Assembly: GCA_964533585.1 (NCBI GenBank)
Contig: CAZHMM010000009.1
Location: forward strand, 1 to 52,285
From: Elioraea sp964533585
Lineage (GTDB): Bacteria; Pseudomonadota; Alphaproteobacteria; Acetobacterales; Acetobacteraceae
DNA: 52,285 bases
Direction: 5' to 3'
Part shown: positions 1-9,515 of the stretch, in pieces
How positions within the stretch are numbered: the stretch's first letter is position 1
How the letters are laid out: each line of letters opens with the position of its first letter
The notes under the pieces: model-generated
The model's database searches: none
Seen by the model: the letters and a program-made list of their open reading frames with translations, nothing else
What the model was told of the DNA's origin: nothing
Translations under genes and position numbers: made by a program

Positions 1-12
1 CGGAGGAGCCCC

Positions 13-1206
13 ATGCGCGACACGTCCGCCCTGGTCGACAGCCTCGCCGCCGTGCGCGCGAGCTTCGCCCCCGTCGCCCACTTCTTCACCGGCTCGCCCT
101 GGCGCGGGCGGATCGGCCAGCCCGGTGTGGCCGACTTCGCCTTCGGCAACCCCCAGGAGATGCCGCTGCCCAGCTTCGTCGCCGCGCTGAAGGCGCAGGT
201 CGAACCGCGCACCGCCGACTGGTTCGCCTACAAGGCCAACGAACCGGCCGCGCGCCAGGTGGTCGCGCGCGCGCTCGCCGAGACCATGGCACTGCCCTTC
301 GCGCCCGAGGACATCGCACTCACCAACGGAGGCTTCGGCGCGATCGAGCTGATGCTGAAGCTCTTCGCCAACCCGGGCGAGGAGATCATCTACGCGCGCC
401 CCTCCTGGTTCTGCTACGCGCCGATGGCGCATCTGCACGGGCTCGTCCCGGTCGCGGTGCCGATGCGCCCGGGCTTCGGCCTCGACATCGAGGCGATGCT
501 CGCCGCGGTCACGCCGCGCACGCGGCTGATCGTCGTCAACTCGCCGCACAACCCCTCCGGCACGATCGCGTCGGCCGATGAGCTCGCCGAGCTCGGCGCG
601 CGGCTGGAGCGCATCAATGTCGAGCGGCGCCGGCCGATCTGGGTGCTGTCGGACGAGGCGTATCGCGAGATCGTCTTCTCCGACGGCCGCTTCGTCCCGC
701 CGCTCCGCCACATCCGCCGCAGCGCGATCTGCTACAGCTACGGCAAGCGGCTGCTCACACCTGGCCAGCGGCTCGGCATCTTCGCGGTGAACCCCGCCGC
801 GCCCGAGCGCGAGGCGGTGCGCGAGGCGATGTTCTACGGGCAGATGGCGACCGGCTGGAACTTCCCGAGTGCGCTGATGCAGTACGCGATCGGCGATCTG
901 GAGCGGCTGGTGATCGACCTCGCGGCGATGGAGCGGCGGCGCGACCGGCTCTGCGCGGGGCTGGAGGCGGCCGGGTATCGCGTGACGCGGCCACAGGGCA
1001 GCTTCTACGTGCTGGTCGAGACCCCGGGCGAGGAGGCGGCGTTCTGCGACCGGCTCGCGGCGGCGGATGTGTTCGTGATGCCCGGCGCGATCTGCGGTGT
1101 GCCCGGCCATGTGCGGCTGTCGCTCACCGCGTCCGACGCGATGGTGGAGGCGGCGCTGCCGCGCTTCGCCCGCGCCGCGGCCGAGCTGCGCCCGGCGGCG
1201 GCGTAG
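13..1206 (+). CDS. Class I/II PLP-dependent aminotransferase
   Basis: A 397-residue fold-type I aminotransferase that would transfer an amino group between an amino acid and a 2-oxo acid in the cytoplasm. The NSPHNPSGT motif (about residues 176-184) includes the cofactor-contacting Asn180. The Schiff-base lysine is Lys245 in SYGKRLLTPGQRLG, and the C-terminal substrate-carboxylate arginine is in HVRLSLT. Length is normal for the family. The ATG has a GGAGGAG ribosome site directly upstream, at the very edge of the window, so any upstream operon partner is not visible. Substrate specificity cannot be read from sequence; aspartate, aromatic or other amino acids are all possible. Confidence 0.9.
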   Translation: MRDTSALVDSLAAVRASFAPVAHFFTGSPWRGRIGQPGVADFAFGNPQEMPLPSFVAALKAQVEPRTADWFAYKANEPAARQVVARALAETMALPFAPEDIALTNGGFGAIELMLKLFANPGEEIIYARPSWFCYAPMAHLHGLVPVAVPMRPGFGLDIEAMLAAVTPRTRLIVVNSPHNPSGTIASADELAELGARLERINVERRRPIWVLSDEAYREIVFSDGRFVPPLRHIRRSAICYSYGKRLLTPGQRLGIFAVNPAAPEREAVREAMFYGQMATGWNFPSALMQYAIGDLERLVIDLAAMERRRDRLCAGLEAAGYRVTRPQGSFYVLVETPGEEAAFCDRLAAADVFVMPGAICGVPGHVRLSLTASDAMVEAALPRFARAAAELRPAAA

Positions 1207-1207
1207 G

Positions 1208-1299
1208 CCCCTCACCCTGTCCCTCTCCTGGGGGGAGAGGGAACCCGGTGTGGGCGCTGCGTCCCCTCTCCCGCGCGCGGGAGAGGGACAGGGTGAGGG
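1208..1299. repeat. Nested palindromic REP-like element between convergent genes
   Basis: Twenty-base perfect inverted arms at 1208-1227 and 1280-1299 (CCCTCACCCTGTCCCTCTCC and its complement) enclose two further palindromes: CCCTCTCC/GGAGAGGG at 1221-1241, and a perfect 24-bp palindrome at 1264-1287. The CCCTCACCC...CCCTCTCC theme is a common dispersed repeat in GC-rich Proteobacteria. It lies between the stops of two convergent genes, where it could also act as a bidirectional terminator, although there is no T-tract. Confidence 0.75.
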
Positions 1300-1471
1300 T
1301 GCGGCGACACGACCGCGCGAGCGGCCAGCGGTTACGCCACATCCTGGCGCATCGGCCGTGCAGAGTGGCCGCACCCCGGCTCCGCCGACCGGGGCGCACC
1401 GCCGCAGCGGGCCGGATAAAGCGCTAAAGCCGTAAAGTCGTAAAGTGGATAAAGTCCGCAGGATCAGCGGC

Positions 1472-3181
1472 TTAGCGATAGAGCCCTGAGATCGCCTCGC
1501 GGAACTCCCCAAGCACCGCCGGGCGGCGGATCTTCTGCGTCGGCGTCATCATGCCGTTCTCGATGGTGAACGGCTCGACCAGCCGCCATTTGCGCACCCG
1601 CTCGGCCACGGCGAGGCGCTTGTTCGCCGCCTCCACCGCCAGCGCCACCGCGGCCTCGTCCGCCCCCTCGGCCGGCACGATCAGCGCGACCAGGTGCGGC
1701 CGCCCGTCGCCCGCCACCACCGCCTGGGCGATGCCCGGCTGCTGCATCAGCAGCCCCTCGACGCGGGCGGGGCTGACCATGTCGCCGCCATTGGTCTTGA
1801 TGAAGTCCTTCTTCCGGTCGGTGATGCGCAGATACCCGTCGGCGTCCAGCGCGCCGACATCGCCGGTGTGCAGCCAGCCATCCTCGCTGATGGCGGCCTT
1901 CGTGGCCTCCACGTTGCCCCAGTAGCCCTGCATCACGAGGTCGCCGCGCACCATGATCTCGCCGTCCTCGGCGATCCGCACCTCGACATTGGGCAGCGGC
2001 AGCCCGACCGTGTCGATGCGGATGCGGCCGGGCGGGTTGGCGGCGACCACGGGTCCGGCCTCGGTCTGGCCGTAGCCCTGCATCACGGGCAGGCCGAGGG
2101 CGAGGAAGAACCGGCCGATCTCGGGGTCGAGCCGGGCGCCGCCCGACATGATGCCCTTGAGCCGGCCGCCGAAGCGCGCGCGCACCTTGGCGCGCACCAG
2201 CCGGTCGAGCAGTGGGTCGATCAGGCCGAGCAGGCCGAGGCTCTCGCCCTTCACCCGCTTCAGCCCCTGGGCGAGGGCGAGGTCGAACAGACGCTGCTTC
2301 CAGCCGCCCTCGCGCTCGACCTGGGCGAGGATGCGGCCGCGGATCACCTCGAACAGCCGCGGCACGGCCGTCATCACCGTGGGGCGGACCTCCAGCATCT
2401 CGGCCGCGATCCGGTCGGCGCCGGCGGAGTAGTGGATCTGGCTGCCGACGCTCAGCAGGAAGAACTGCCCGCAGGTGTGCTCGTAGGAGTGCGAGAGCGG
2501 CAGGAACGAGAGATAGGTCTCGTCCTGGAGGTTCAGCGGGCGGAGGAGCTCGAACGCGCCGCGGCAGTTCGACAGGATCGCCCGGTGCGGCAGCATCACC
2601 CCCTTGGGCGTACCACCGGTGCCGGAGGTGTAGATCAGGCAGGCGGTCTGCTCGGACGGGATCTGCGCGGCCTCGGCCTCGATGTCGTCGGGCGGGGCGG
2701 GATCGGCGACCGCCTCCGCCCAGCGCAGCACGGGGAGGTCGGTCTCGCCCGGATCGTCGATCGCCACCAGCAGGTCGAGCCCGCCGGCCTCCGCCGCCCC
2801 CTCCAGCACGCGGCGGGCGAGCGCGCGGGTCGAGACGATCGCCACGCGCGCGCCCGAATCGCGCAGGATGTGGGCGTGGTCGGCGGGCGTATTGGTGGTG
2901 TAGGTCGGCACCGAGATCGCGCGCAGCGCCATGATCGCGGTGTCGGCGATCGGGAACTCGGGCCGGTTCTCGGAGACGATCACCACCCGGTCGCCGGGCG
3001 CGACGCCCCGTGCCCGCAGGCTGCGGGCGAGGGCGGCCGCCTGCCGCCCGACCTCGCGCCAGGCGGTCGGCCGCCACGCGCCCTCGCGCTTCGCCCACAG
3101 CGCCGGGCGGTGGCCGTAGCGCCGCGCGCAGTCGAACATCAGCGCCGCACAGTTCGGCCAGTCCGGATACTCGCGCGCCAC
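1472..3181 (-). CDS. Long-chain fatty-acid--CoA ligase (AMP-forming, FadD/FAA1-like)
   Basis: A 569-residue member of the acyl-adenylate-forming superfamily. It would activate fatty acids to acyl-CoA through an acyl-AMP intermediate, for beta-oxidation or lipid synthesis. The AMP-binding P-loop YTSGTGGTPKGV is at about residues 184-194. The GYGQTEAGP motif and the hinge and C-terminal region (GYLRITDRKKDFIKTNGGD) follow in normal order. The frame is open up to an ATG at 3265. I prefer the GTG at 3181 because a GGGAGGGG ribosome site lies just upstream and the longer start would run into the divergent pepF. That start codon would sit about 88 bp from the pepF start, leaving a shared promoter region. 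Confidence 0.9.
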   Translation of the reverse strand: MAREYPDWPNCAALMFDCARRYGHRPALWAKREGAWRPTAWREVGRQAAALARSLRARGVAPGDRVVIVSENRPEFPIADTAIMALRAISVPTYTTNTPADHAHILRDSGARVAIVSTRALARRVLEGAAEAGGLDLLVAIDDPGETDLPVLRWAEAVADPAPPDDIEAEAAQIPSEQTACLIYTSGTGGTPKGVMLPHRAILSNCRGAFELLRPLNLQDETYLSFLPLSHSYEHTCGQFFLLSVGSQIHYSAGADRIAAEMLEVRPTVMTAVPRLFEVIRGRILAQVEREGGWKQRLFDLALAQGLKRVKGESLGLLGLIDPLLDRLVRAKVRARFGGRLKGIMSGGARLDPEIGRFFLALGLPVMQGYGQTEAGPVVAANPPGRIRIDTVGLPLPNVEVRIAEDGEIMVRGDLVMQGYWGNVEATKAAISEDGWLHTGDVGALDADGYLRITDRKKDFIKTNGGDMVSPARVEGLLMQQPGIAQAVVAGDGRPHLVALIVPAEGADEAAVALAVEAANKRLAVAERVRKWRLVEPFTIENGMMTPTQKIRRPAVLGEFREAISGLYR

Positions 3182-3269
3182 CGTGACCCCTCCCTCAGCC
3201 CGGGCCGGTTGCGGCCCATGCCCGACGTGCCATATCCGTGTGGCCCCGACACCCAGCCAGGACAAGCCC

Positions 3270-4579
3270 GTGACGGCCCGACCCCCCAGGATTGCCGCAC
3301 CCGAAGCCCCCGTGCCCGGCGGCGAAACCGCCTCGGACCTGCCGGCCTGGGACCTGACCGACCTCTATCCCGGCCGCGACAGCGCCGAGATCAAGGCCGA
3401 TCTCGACCGCGCCGAGGCCGAGGCGAAGGCCTTCGCCGACCGCTACCAGGGCCGGCTCGCGTCCCTCTCGGGCAGTGACCTCGCCGCCGCGATCGCCACC
3501 TTCGAGCGCATCGAGGAGACGCTCGGAAGGGTGATGTCCTACGCCCAACTCGTCTTCGCCGAGGACGCGACCGACCCGGCGATCGGCAAATTCTACCAGG
3601 GCTGCAATGAGCGGGTCACGACGATCTCCAGCCACCTGATCTTCTTCGCCCTCGAGCTGAACCGGATCGAGGATGCGGCGCTGGAGGCGAAGATCGCCGG
3701 CACCGCGCTCGAGGAGTGGCGGCCGTGGCTGCGCGACCTGCGGGTGTTCCGCCCGCACCAGCTCTCGGACGAGCTCGAGAAGCTGCTGCACGAGAAGGAG
3801 GTGACGGGCCGCGCCGCCTGGAACCGCCTGTTCGACGAGACGCTCGCCGATCTCCGCATCCCGGTCGACGGCGAGGCGCTGACGCTGTCCGCCGCGCTCA
3901 ACCGGCTGTCGGATTCCGACCGTGCCCGGCGTGCGTCCGCGGCGCACGCGATCGGCGACAGCCTTGCCAAGAACGCGCGGCTGTTCGCGCTGGTCACCAA
4001 CACGCTCGCCAAGGACAAGGAGATCATCGACACCTGGCGGCGCTATCCGAAGCCCGAGAGCTACCGCAACCGCTCCAACATGGTCGAGGACGAGGTGGTC
4101 GACGCGCTGGTCTCCGCCGTCACCGCGTCCTTCCCGCGCCTCTCGCACCGCTACTACGCGCTCAAGGCCCGCTGGCTCGGCCTCGACAAGCTGGAGTACT
4201 GGGACCGCAACGCGCCGCTGCCGGAGGATGACGACCGCGAGATCCCCTGGGCCGAGGCCTGTGCGCGCGTCCGCAGCGCCTACCGCGCCTTCTCCGACGA
4301 TCTCGCCGATGTGGGCGACCGGTTCTTCACCCGGCCCTGGATCGATGCGCGGCTCAAGCCGGGCAAGGCGTCCGGCGCCTTCGCGCACCCGACCGTGCCC
4401 TCGGCGCATCCCTATCTGCTGCTGAACTACCACGGCCGCGCGCGCGACGTGATGACGCTCGCGCACGAACTCGGCCACGGCGTCCACCAGGTGCTGGCGG
4501 GGCCGAACGGCTACCTGATGTCGGGCACGCCGCTGACGCTCGCCGAGACCGCCTCGGTGTTCGGCGAGATGCTGACCTT
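3270..4579 (+). CDS. pepF: Oligoendopeptidase F, M3 family (3' end lost in assembly gap)
   Basis: A cytoplasmic zinc oligopeptidase. The first 436 residues are visible and include the zinc motif HELGH (His399, Glu400, His403) and the third ligand Glu426 in LTLAETAS. Family members are about 600 residues, so some 150 C-terminal residues fall in the N run. The frame is open from an ATG at 3183. I prefer the GTG at 3270, preceded by AGGA, because the residues before it do not look like the family. Reading the frame through the N run gives a false fused C terminus. The gene precedes a UbiB-like kinase, an arrangement I recall from other Alphaproteobacteria. Confidence 0.88.
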
Positions 4580-4679
4580 NNNNNNNNNNNNNNNNNNNNN
4601 NNNNNNNNNNNNNNNNNNNNNNNNNNNNNNNNNNNNNNNNNNNNNNNNNNNNNNNNNNNNNNNNNNNNNNNNNNNNNNN
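4580..4679. other. Assembly gap (100 N)
   Basis: Exactly 100 consecutive N, the conventional placeholder for a scaffold gap of unknown size. It cuts off the 3' part of pepF and the 5' end of the following kinase gene. About 150 missing pepF codons would need roughly 450 bp, so the true gap is probably longer than 100 bp. Confidence 0.99.
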
Positions 4680-5995
4680 TGCGCCGGATGGCGCGCACCT
4701 CCGGCGCGGTGACCGGGATCGCCGCGCGTGTGGCCGGCGAGCGCCTGTTCGGCTTCAAGAGCGACCGGTCGGAGCACGCCGGCGAGCTGAAGGCGATCCT
4801 CGGCGGGCTGAAGGGCCCGCTGATGAAGGTGGCGCAGTTCCTCTCGACGATCCCCGATGCGCTGCCGGACGAATACGCGGCCGAACTGTCGCAGCTCCAG
4901 GCCAACGCGCCGGCGATGGGCTGGCCCTTCGTGAACCGGCGCATGCAGGCCGAGCTTGGCCCGCAGTGGCAGGCCAAGTTCGCGAGCTTCGGCCGTGAGG
5001 CCGATGCCGCGGCGTCGCTCGGCCAGGTGCACAAGGCGACGCTGCCCGATGGCCGGACCGTCGCCTGCAAGCTGCAGTATCCGGACATGGCGAGCGTGGT
5101 CGCGGCGGATCTCCGCCAGCTCAAGCTCGCGATGGCGGTCTATCGCCGCATGGACAACGCGATCCAGCAGGAGGAGATCTACCAGGAACTGTCCGAGCGG
5201 CTGCGCGAGGAGCTCGACTATGCGCGCGAGGCTGCGCAGATGCGGCTCTACCGCGTGATGCTGGAGGGCGAGCCCGACGTACACGTCCCCGAGCCGGTCG
5301 AGGGCTACTGCACGCCGAGGCTGCTGACGATGACCTGGCTCAGCGGCCGGCCGTTGATGGAGCGGATCAAGGAGGATCCGCCGCAGCACGTGCGCGACCG
5401 CCTGGCGCTGAACCTGTTCAAGGCGTGGTACGTGCCGCTCTACCGCTATGGCGTGATCCATGGCGATCCGCACATGGGCAACTACCAGGCGCGCGCGGAT
5501 GACGGGATGAACCTGCTCGACTACGGCTGCATCCGCGTCTTTCCCGCCCGCTTCATCCGCGGCGTGATCGACCTCTACGAAGCGATGCGCGACAAGGACA
5601 TCGACAAGGCGCATCACGCCTACACCGTGTGGGGATTCAAGGACCTCACCCACGAGAAGATGGCGGTGCTGAACCTCTGGGCCGAGTTCCTCTACGAGCC
5701 CTTGATGGAGGACCGTCCGCGCCGCATCCAGGAGTCCGACGATCCGCAGTTCGGACGGCGCGTGGCGATGCAGGTGCACGCGGGGCTGAAGCGCATCGGG
5801 GGCGTGAAGCCGCCGCGCGAGTTCGTGCTGATGGATCGCGCGGCGATCGGGCTTGGCTCGGTGTTCCTTCGGCTGAAGGCCGAGCTGAACTGGCACCGGC
5901 TGTTCAACGAGCTGATCGCCGATTTCGATACCGCGACGATCGATGCGCGTCAGCAGGCCGCGTTGGCGGAGGCCGGGGTGCCGGCGGCTGCGTGA
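4680..5995 (+). CDS. ABC1/UbiB-family atypical kinase (5' end in gap)
   Basis: An atypical protein-kinase-like protein of the ABC1/ADCK/UbiB family, whose members support ubiquinone biosynthesis or other lipid functions. Visible motifs are the family signature KGPLMKVAQFLSTIPDALP, the Ala-rich loop AAASLGQVHKA in place of a normal P-loop, the ATP-anchoring lysine in VACKLQYP, the catalytic-loop-like VIHGDPHMGNYQ, and the metal-binding LLDYGCIRVF. An ATG at 4688 could be used. However, the frame continues into the N run, and homologues as I recall them carry residues before this point, so I treat it as 5'-partial. Which UbiB subfamily it belongs to is not certain. Confidence 0.85.
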
Positions 5996-6011
5996 GCCGC
6001 CGGCGTGGCGG

Positions 6012-7049
6012 CTACCGCCACAACCCCTTCCGCACCAGCCAGTCCTGCACCACCGCCGCGACCTCGTCGCTGTTGCGGTCCATCATCAGCATGTGGCTGT
6101 TGCCGCGAATGCCGCGCTCGGGCAGGTCGATCACCTCGACATCCGCGCCCTCGGCGCGCGCCCGCTCCAGGAACCGCACGCCGTTGCCGCGGATCGTCGG
6201 CCAGCGACTGTCCTGCGCGATGTGGTCGCCATAGATCGCCAGGATCGGCATTCCCTTGAACGCCGCCATCTTGTCCGGATCGCCCAGCCCCGCCGGCTCG
6301 ATCAGGATCAACCCCTTCACCTTGTCCGGCCGCGCCTGCGCCACCTTCAGCCCGAACTGCCCGCCCTGGCTGTGCACCACCACCACGCTCTCGCCGACGC
6401 GGTCGACCAGTGCCGTATACGCGTCGATGATCATCGCATCGGTCGTGGTCCAGCGCGGCACGATCTGGCGCACGAAGTTCAGATAGCTTTCCGTATCGGT
6501 CGGGAACTGATTGCCCGGCAGCACCCGCCGCTGCGCCGGATCATCGCTCCACGACCCGAGCCCCGCGCCGATGCGGAACCGCTCGAACGGATTCTCGATC
6601 GTGAGGAACAAGGGCTCACCCGGGAACAGGTCCGGATACATCGACCAGCCCGACCGCCCGCGTTCCACCGCATCCGACACATAGACCGGCCAGCCTCGGC
6701 GCAGGAAATAGTGCTTCCAGCCCTCGCGCCCGTCCGGCGTCGTCTCCCAGGTCACGCCCGTCAGCCCGCCGCCATGCCACATCAGCAGCGGATAGCGCCC
6801 CCGACGCTCCGCCGGCACGACATACTGCGTGTACATCGCCCCGACCATGTAGCGGCCGTTCGGATCGACGCGCGCCGGCACACCGCCCGGCGTGAACACC
6901 ACCTCGCGCACCGGCTTGCCGCTGATCTCCACCAGCTTCCCGCCGACATGGAAACTGCCCATCTCGGCAATCGTGATCGGCCCGCGTTCGGATGCGACAG
7001 CAACCCCGGCCGTCATCGTGAGTGCGAGAACCGTCGCAACGCGACGCAT
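6012..7049 (-). CDS. Exported alpha/beta-hydrolase
   Basis: A 345-residue alpha/beta-hydrolase of unknown substrate. The start at 7049 has an excellent GGAGGAG site, and the product begins MRRVATVLALTMTAGVAVAS, a typical Sec signal peptide, so it should be periplasmic or secreted. The nucleophile elbow is HSQGG (Ser227). The HGGG segment at 92-95 can form the oxyanion hole, and His319 in NSHMLMMD is the likely catalytic histidine. It lies downstream of malate synthase on the same strand with 138 bp between them, so it may be cotranscribed or separate. Esterase activity is inferred from the fold only. Confidence 0.82.
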   Translation of the reverse strand: MRRVATVLALTMTAGVAVASERGPITIAEMGSFHVGGKLVEISGKPVREVVFTPGGVPARVDPNGRYMVGAMYTQYVVPAERRGRYPLLMWHGGGLTGVTWETTPDGREGWKHYFLRRGWPVYVSDAVERGRSGWSMYPDLFPGEPLFLTIENPFERFRIGAGLGSWSDDPAQRRVLPGNQFPTDTESYLNFVRQIVPRWTTTDAMIIDAYTALVDRVGESVVVVHSQGGQFGLKVAQARPDKVKGLILIEPAGLGDPDKMAAFKGMPILAIYGDHIAQDSRWPTIRGNGVRFLERARAEGADVEVIDLPERGIRGNSHMLMMDRNSDEVAAVVQDWLVRKGLWR

Positions 7050-7158
7050 GACAAGGTCTCCTCCGGCTTGATCATTCTGCGCGGCAGCATGCACAGGATG
7101 AACGCTCGGAGGAAGGCGTCATCCGCCGCGAGGGCGCTGCCCTCTCGGGCTCTCCCGC

Positions 7159-7179
7159 CAGGAAACTGAGTTTCCTGGA
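7159..7179 (-). terminator. Hairpin downstream of malate synthase
   Basis: A perfect 9-bp stem with a 3-base loop (CCAGGAAAC, tga, GTTTCCTGG) starts nine bases beyond the glcB stop. There is no T-run on either strand, so it may be a Rho-dependent pause or 3'-end stabilising hairpin rather than a full intrinsic terminator. Confidence 0.4.
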
Positions 7180-7187
7180 CCTTCCAT

Positions 7188-9350
7188 TCACGCCGCCCGC
7201 TTCGCCTCCCGGCGCCACCGCGTCAGCAGGAACTCCGTGTAGCCGTTCGGCTGCACGCGGCCCTTGAACACTAGGTCGCAGGCGGCGCGGAACGCCGGTC
7301 CATCGAACGCGGGCGCCATCGGGCGATAGGCCGGATCGCCCGCGTTCTGGCGATCGACCACCGCCGCCATGCGCTTGAGCGTCTCCATCACCTGCGCCTC
7401 GCTCACCACGCCATGATGCAGCCAGTTCGCCACGTGCTGCGACGAGATACGCAAGGTCGCCCGGTCCTCCATCAACCCGACATCGTTGATGTCCGGCACC
7501 TTCGAACAGCCCACGCCCTGATCGATCCAGCGCACCACATAGCCGAGGATGCCCTGGCAGTTGTTGTCGAGCTCGGCCTGGAGATCGGCCGGGTTCCAGT
7601 TCGGCCGATCCGCCACCGGCACCGTCAGCAGATCCGCGAGCTTCGCCCGCGCGCCACCCTTCGCGATCTCCGCCTGGCGCGCAGCCACATCCACCTCGTG
7701 GTAGTGCAGCGCATGCAGCGTCGCCGCGGTGGGTGAGGGCACCCAGGCCGTGTTCGCGCCCGACTTCGGATGCCCGACCTTCTGCGCAAGCATGTCCTTC
7801 ATCCGGTCCGGCATCGCCCACATGCCCTTGCCGATCTGCGCATGACCCGGCAGCCCGCACGCCAGCCCGACATCGACGTTGTTGTCCTCATAGGCCGCGA
7901 TCCACGGTGTCGCCTTCATGTCGTTCTTGCGGATCATCGCGCCCGCCTCGATCGAGGTGTGGATCTCGTCGCCGGTGCGGTCGAGGAAGCCGGTATTGAT
8001 GAACGCCACCCGGTCCGGCACCCGCGCGATGCAGGCGGCGAGGTTCAGCGTCGTGCGCCGCTCCTCGTCCATGATCCCCATCTTCAGCGTGTAGCGCGCG
8101 AGCCCGAGCAGGTCCTCGACGCGCCCGAACAGCGCATCCGCCCACGCCACCTCCTCCGGCCCATGCATCTTCGGCTTGACGATGTAGACCGATCCCGCGC
8201 GGCTGTTGCGCACGGTGCCCAGCCCCTTGAGATCGTGCAGCGCGATCAGGCTGGTCACCGCGCAGTCGAGCATCGTCTCCGGCGTCTCGTTCCCGTCCGC
8301 GTCCAGCACGGCATCGGTCAGCATGTGGTGGCCGACATTGCGCACCAGCATCAATGACCGCCCGTGCAGCGTCACCGCGCCGCCGCCGGGCGCGGTCCAG
8401 GTCCGGTCCGGGTTCAGCCGCCGCTCGACCGTCCGCCCGCCCTTCGGGAAGGTCGCGACCAGCCGGCCGGTCATCAGCCCGAGCCAGTTGCGGTAAACCT
8501 CGACCTTGTCGGCCGCATCCACCGCCGCAACCGAGTCCTCGCAGTCCTGGATCGTCGTCACCGCGCTTTCGAGCACCACGTCGGCAACACCGGCCGGATC
8601 GTCCTTGCCGATCATGTGGCCGCGGTCGATGACGATCTCGATGTGCAGCCCGTGATGGCGCAGCAGCACCGAGGAGGGTGCGGCCGCATCGCCCGCGTAG
8701 CCGACGCACTGCGCCGGGTCGCGCAGCCCACTCGTCGCGCCGCCCTTCAGGCTGACCGAAAGCGCACCGCCGGCGATCGCATAGCCGGTCGCGTCGCCAT
8801 GGCTGCCCTGAGCCAGGGGCGCCGCCTGATCGAGCACGGCGCGCGCCTTGGCGATCACCTGGGCGCCGCGCGCCGGATCGTAGCCCGTCACGGCCGGGTC
8901 CGGCGGCACGAGCGCATCCGTGCCGTAGAGCGCGTCGTACAGGCTGCCCCAGCGCGCATTCGCCGCGTTCAGGGCGTAGCGCGCGTTGGACACCGGCACG
9001 ACCAGCTGCGGCCCGGCGATGCGCGCGATCTCCTCGTCCACATGGGCGGTGCGGACGTGGAAGGGGGCCGGCGCGGGCAGCAGGTAGCCGATCTCGCGCA
9101 GGAACGCCTCATAGGCCGCGGCGTCATGCGGCTGGCCCCGTCGTGCAGCGTGCCAGGCGTCGATCTGCGCCTGGAGGGCGTCGCGCTTCGCGAGCAGCGC
9201 GGCGTTCCGGGGGCCGAGCTCGCGCAGGGTGGCCGCGAAGCCTTTCCAGAACGCAGTCGGATCGATCCCGGTGCCGGGCGCGGCCTCCTCGGCAACGAAC
9301 GTGGCGAGCGTGCTGGCAATCCTGAGCCCGTCGATCTCGACGCGATCCAT
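7188..9350 (-). CDS. glcB: Malate synthase G
   Basis: A 720-residue enzyme, the normal length for isoform G (about 723). It condenses glyoxylate with acetyl-CoA to give malate in the glyoxylate bypass or glycolate use. Recognisable conserved segments are VKPKMHGPEEVAW, GKGMWAMPDRMKDMLAQK, HPKSGANTAWVPSPTAATLH and GVGCSKVPDINDVGLMEDRA. The open frame extends far upstream, but conserved sequence begins at MDRVEIDGLRI. The ATG at 9350 is nine bases from GGAGG and is preferred over the ATG at 9356, which is only three bases from it. It is transcribed divergently from the transhydrogenase operon. No isocitrate lyase gene is in the window. Confidence 0.95.
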   Translation of the reverse strand: MDRVEIDGLRIASTLATFVAEEAAPGTGIDPTAFWKGFAATLRELGPRNAALLAKRDALQAQIDAWHAARRGQPHDAAAYEAFLREIGYLLPAPAPFHVRTAHVDEEIARIAGPQLVVPVSNARYALNAANARWGSLYDALYGTDALVPPDPAVTGYDPARGAQVIAKARAVLDQAAPLAQGSHGDATGYAIAGGALSVSLKGGATSGLRDPAQCVGYAGDAAAPSSVLLRHHGLHIEIVIDRGHMIGKDDPAGVADVVLESAVTTIQDCEDSVAAVDAADKVEVYRNWLGLMTGRLVATFPKGGRTVERRLNPDRTWTAPGGGAVTLHGRSLMLVRNVGHHMLTDAVLDADGNETPETMLDCAVTSLIALHDLKGLGTVRNSRAGSVYIVKPKMHGPEEVAWADALFGRVEDLLGLARYTLKMGIMDEERRTTLNLAACIARVPDRVAFINTGFLDRTGDEIHTSIEAGAMIRKNDMKATPWIAAYEDNNVDVGLACGLPGHAQIGKGMWAMPDRMKDMLAQKVGHPKSGANTAWVPSPTAATLHALHYHEVDVAARQAEIAKGGARAKLADLLTVPVADRPNWNPADLQAELDNNCQGILGYVVRWIDQGVGCSKVPDINDVGLMEDRATLRISSQHVANWLHHGVVSEAQVMETLKRMAAVVDRQNAGDPAYRPMAPAFDGPAFRAACDLVFKGRVQPNGYTEFLLTRWRREAKRAA

Positions 9351-9515
9351 CTGCATCTGCCTCCCCAAACCGGTCTGGCCACGGGTATTTCCGATCCCGA
9401 CGCCCTTGTCGAGGGCGCGAGCCGCCCTTGCCTGATCCGGCTGCAATCGGGCAGTTTGCAGCCTCGCTTTCCTTGCGGGGCCGTCCGGCTCCGCCCAGCA
9501 GGACAGGGGTCGGGT

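Noticed and set aside
1240..1300. CRISPR-like repeats near the palindrome
   Set aside because: Only inverted copies of one unit; no regularly spaced direct repeats with unique spacers anywhere in the window.
3183..4712. A 509-codon frame reading pepF through the N run into new sequence
   Set aside because: The N codons are unknown and the residues after the gap belong to a different frame from the kinase gene; it is an artefact of the gap.
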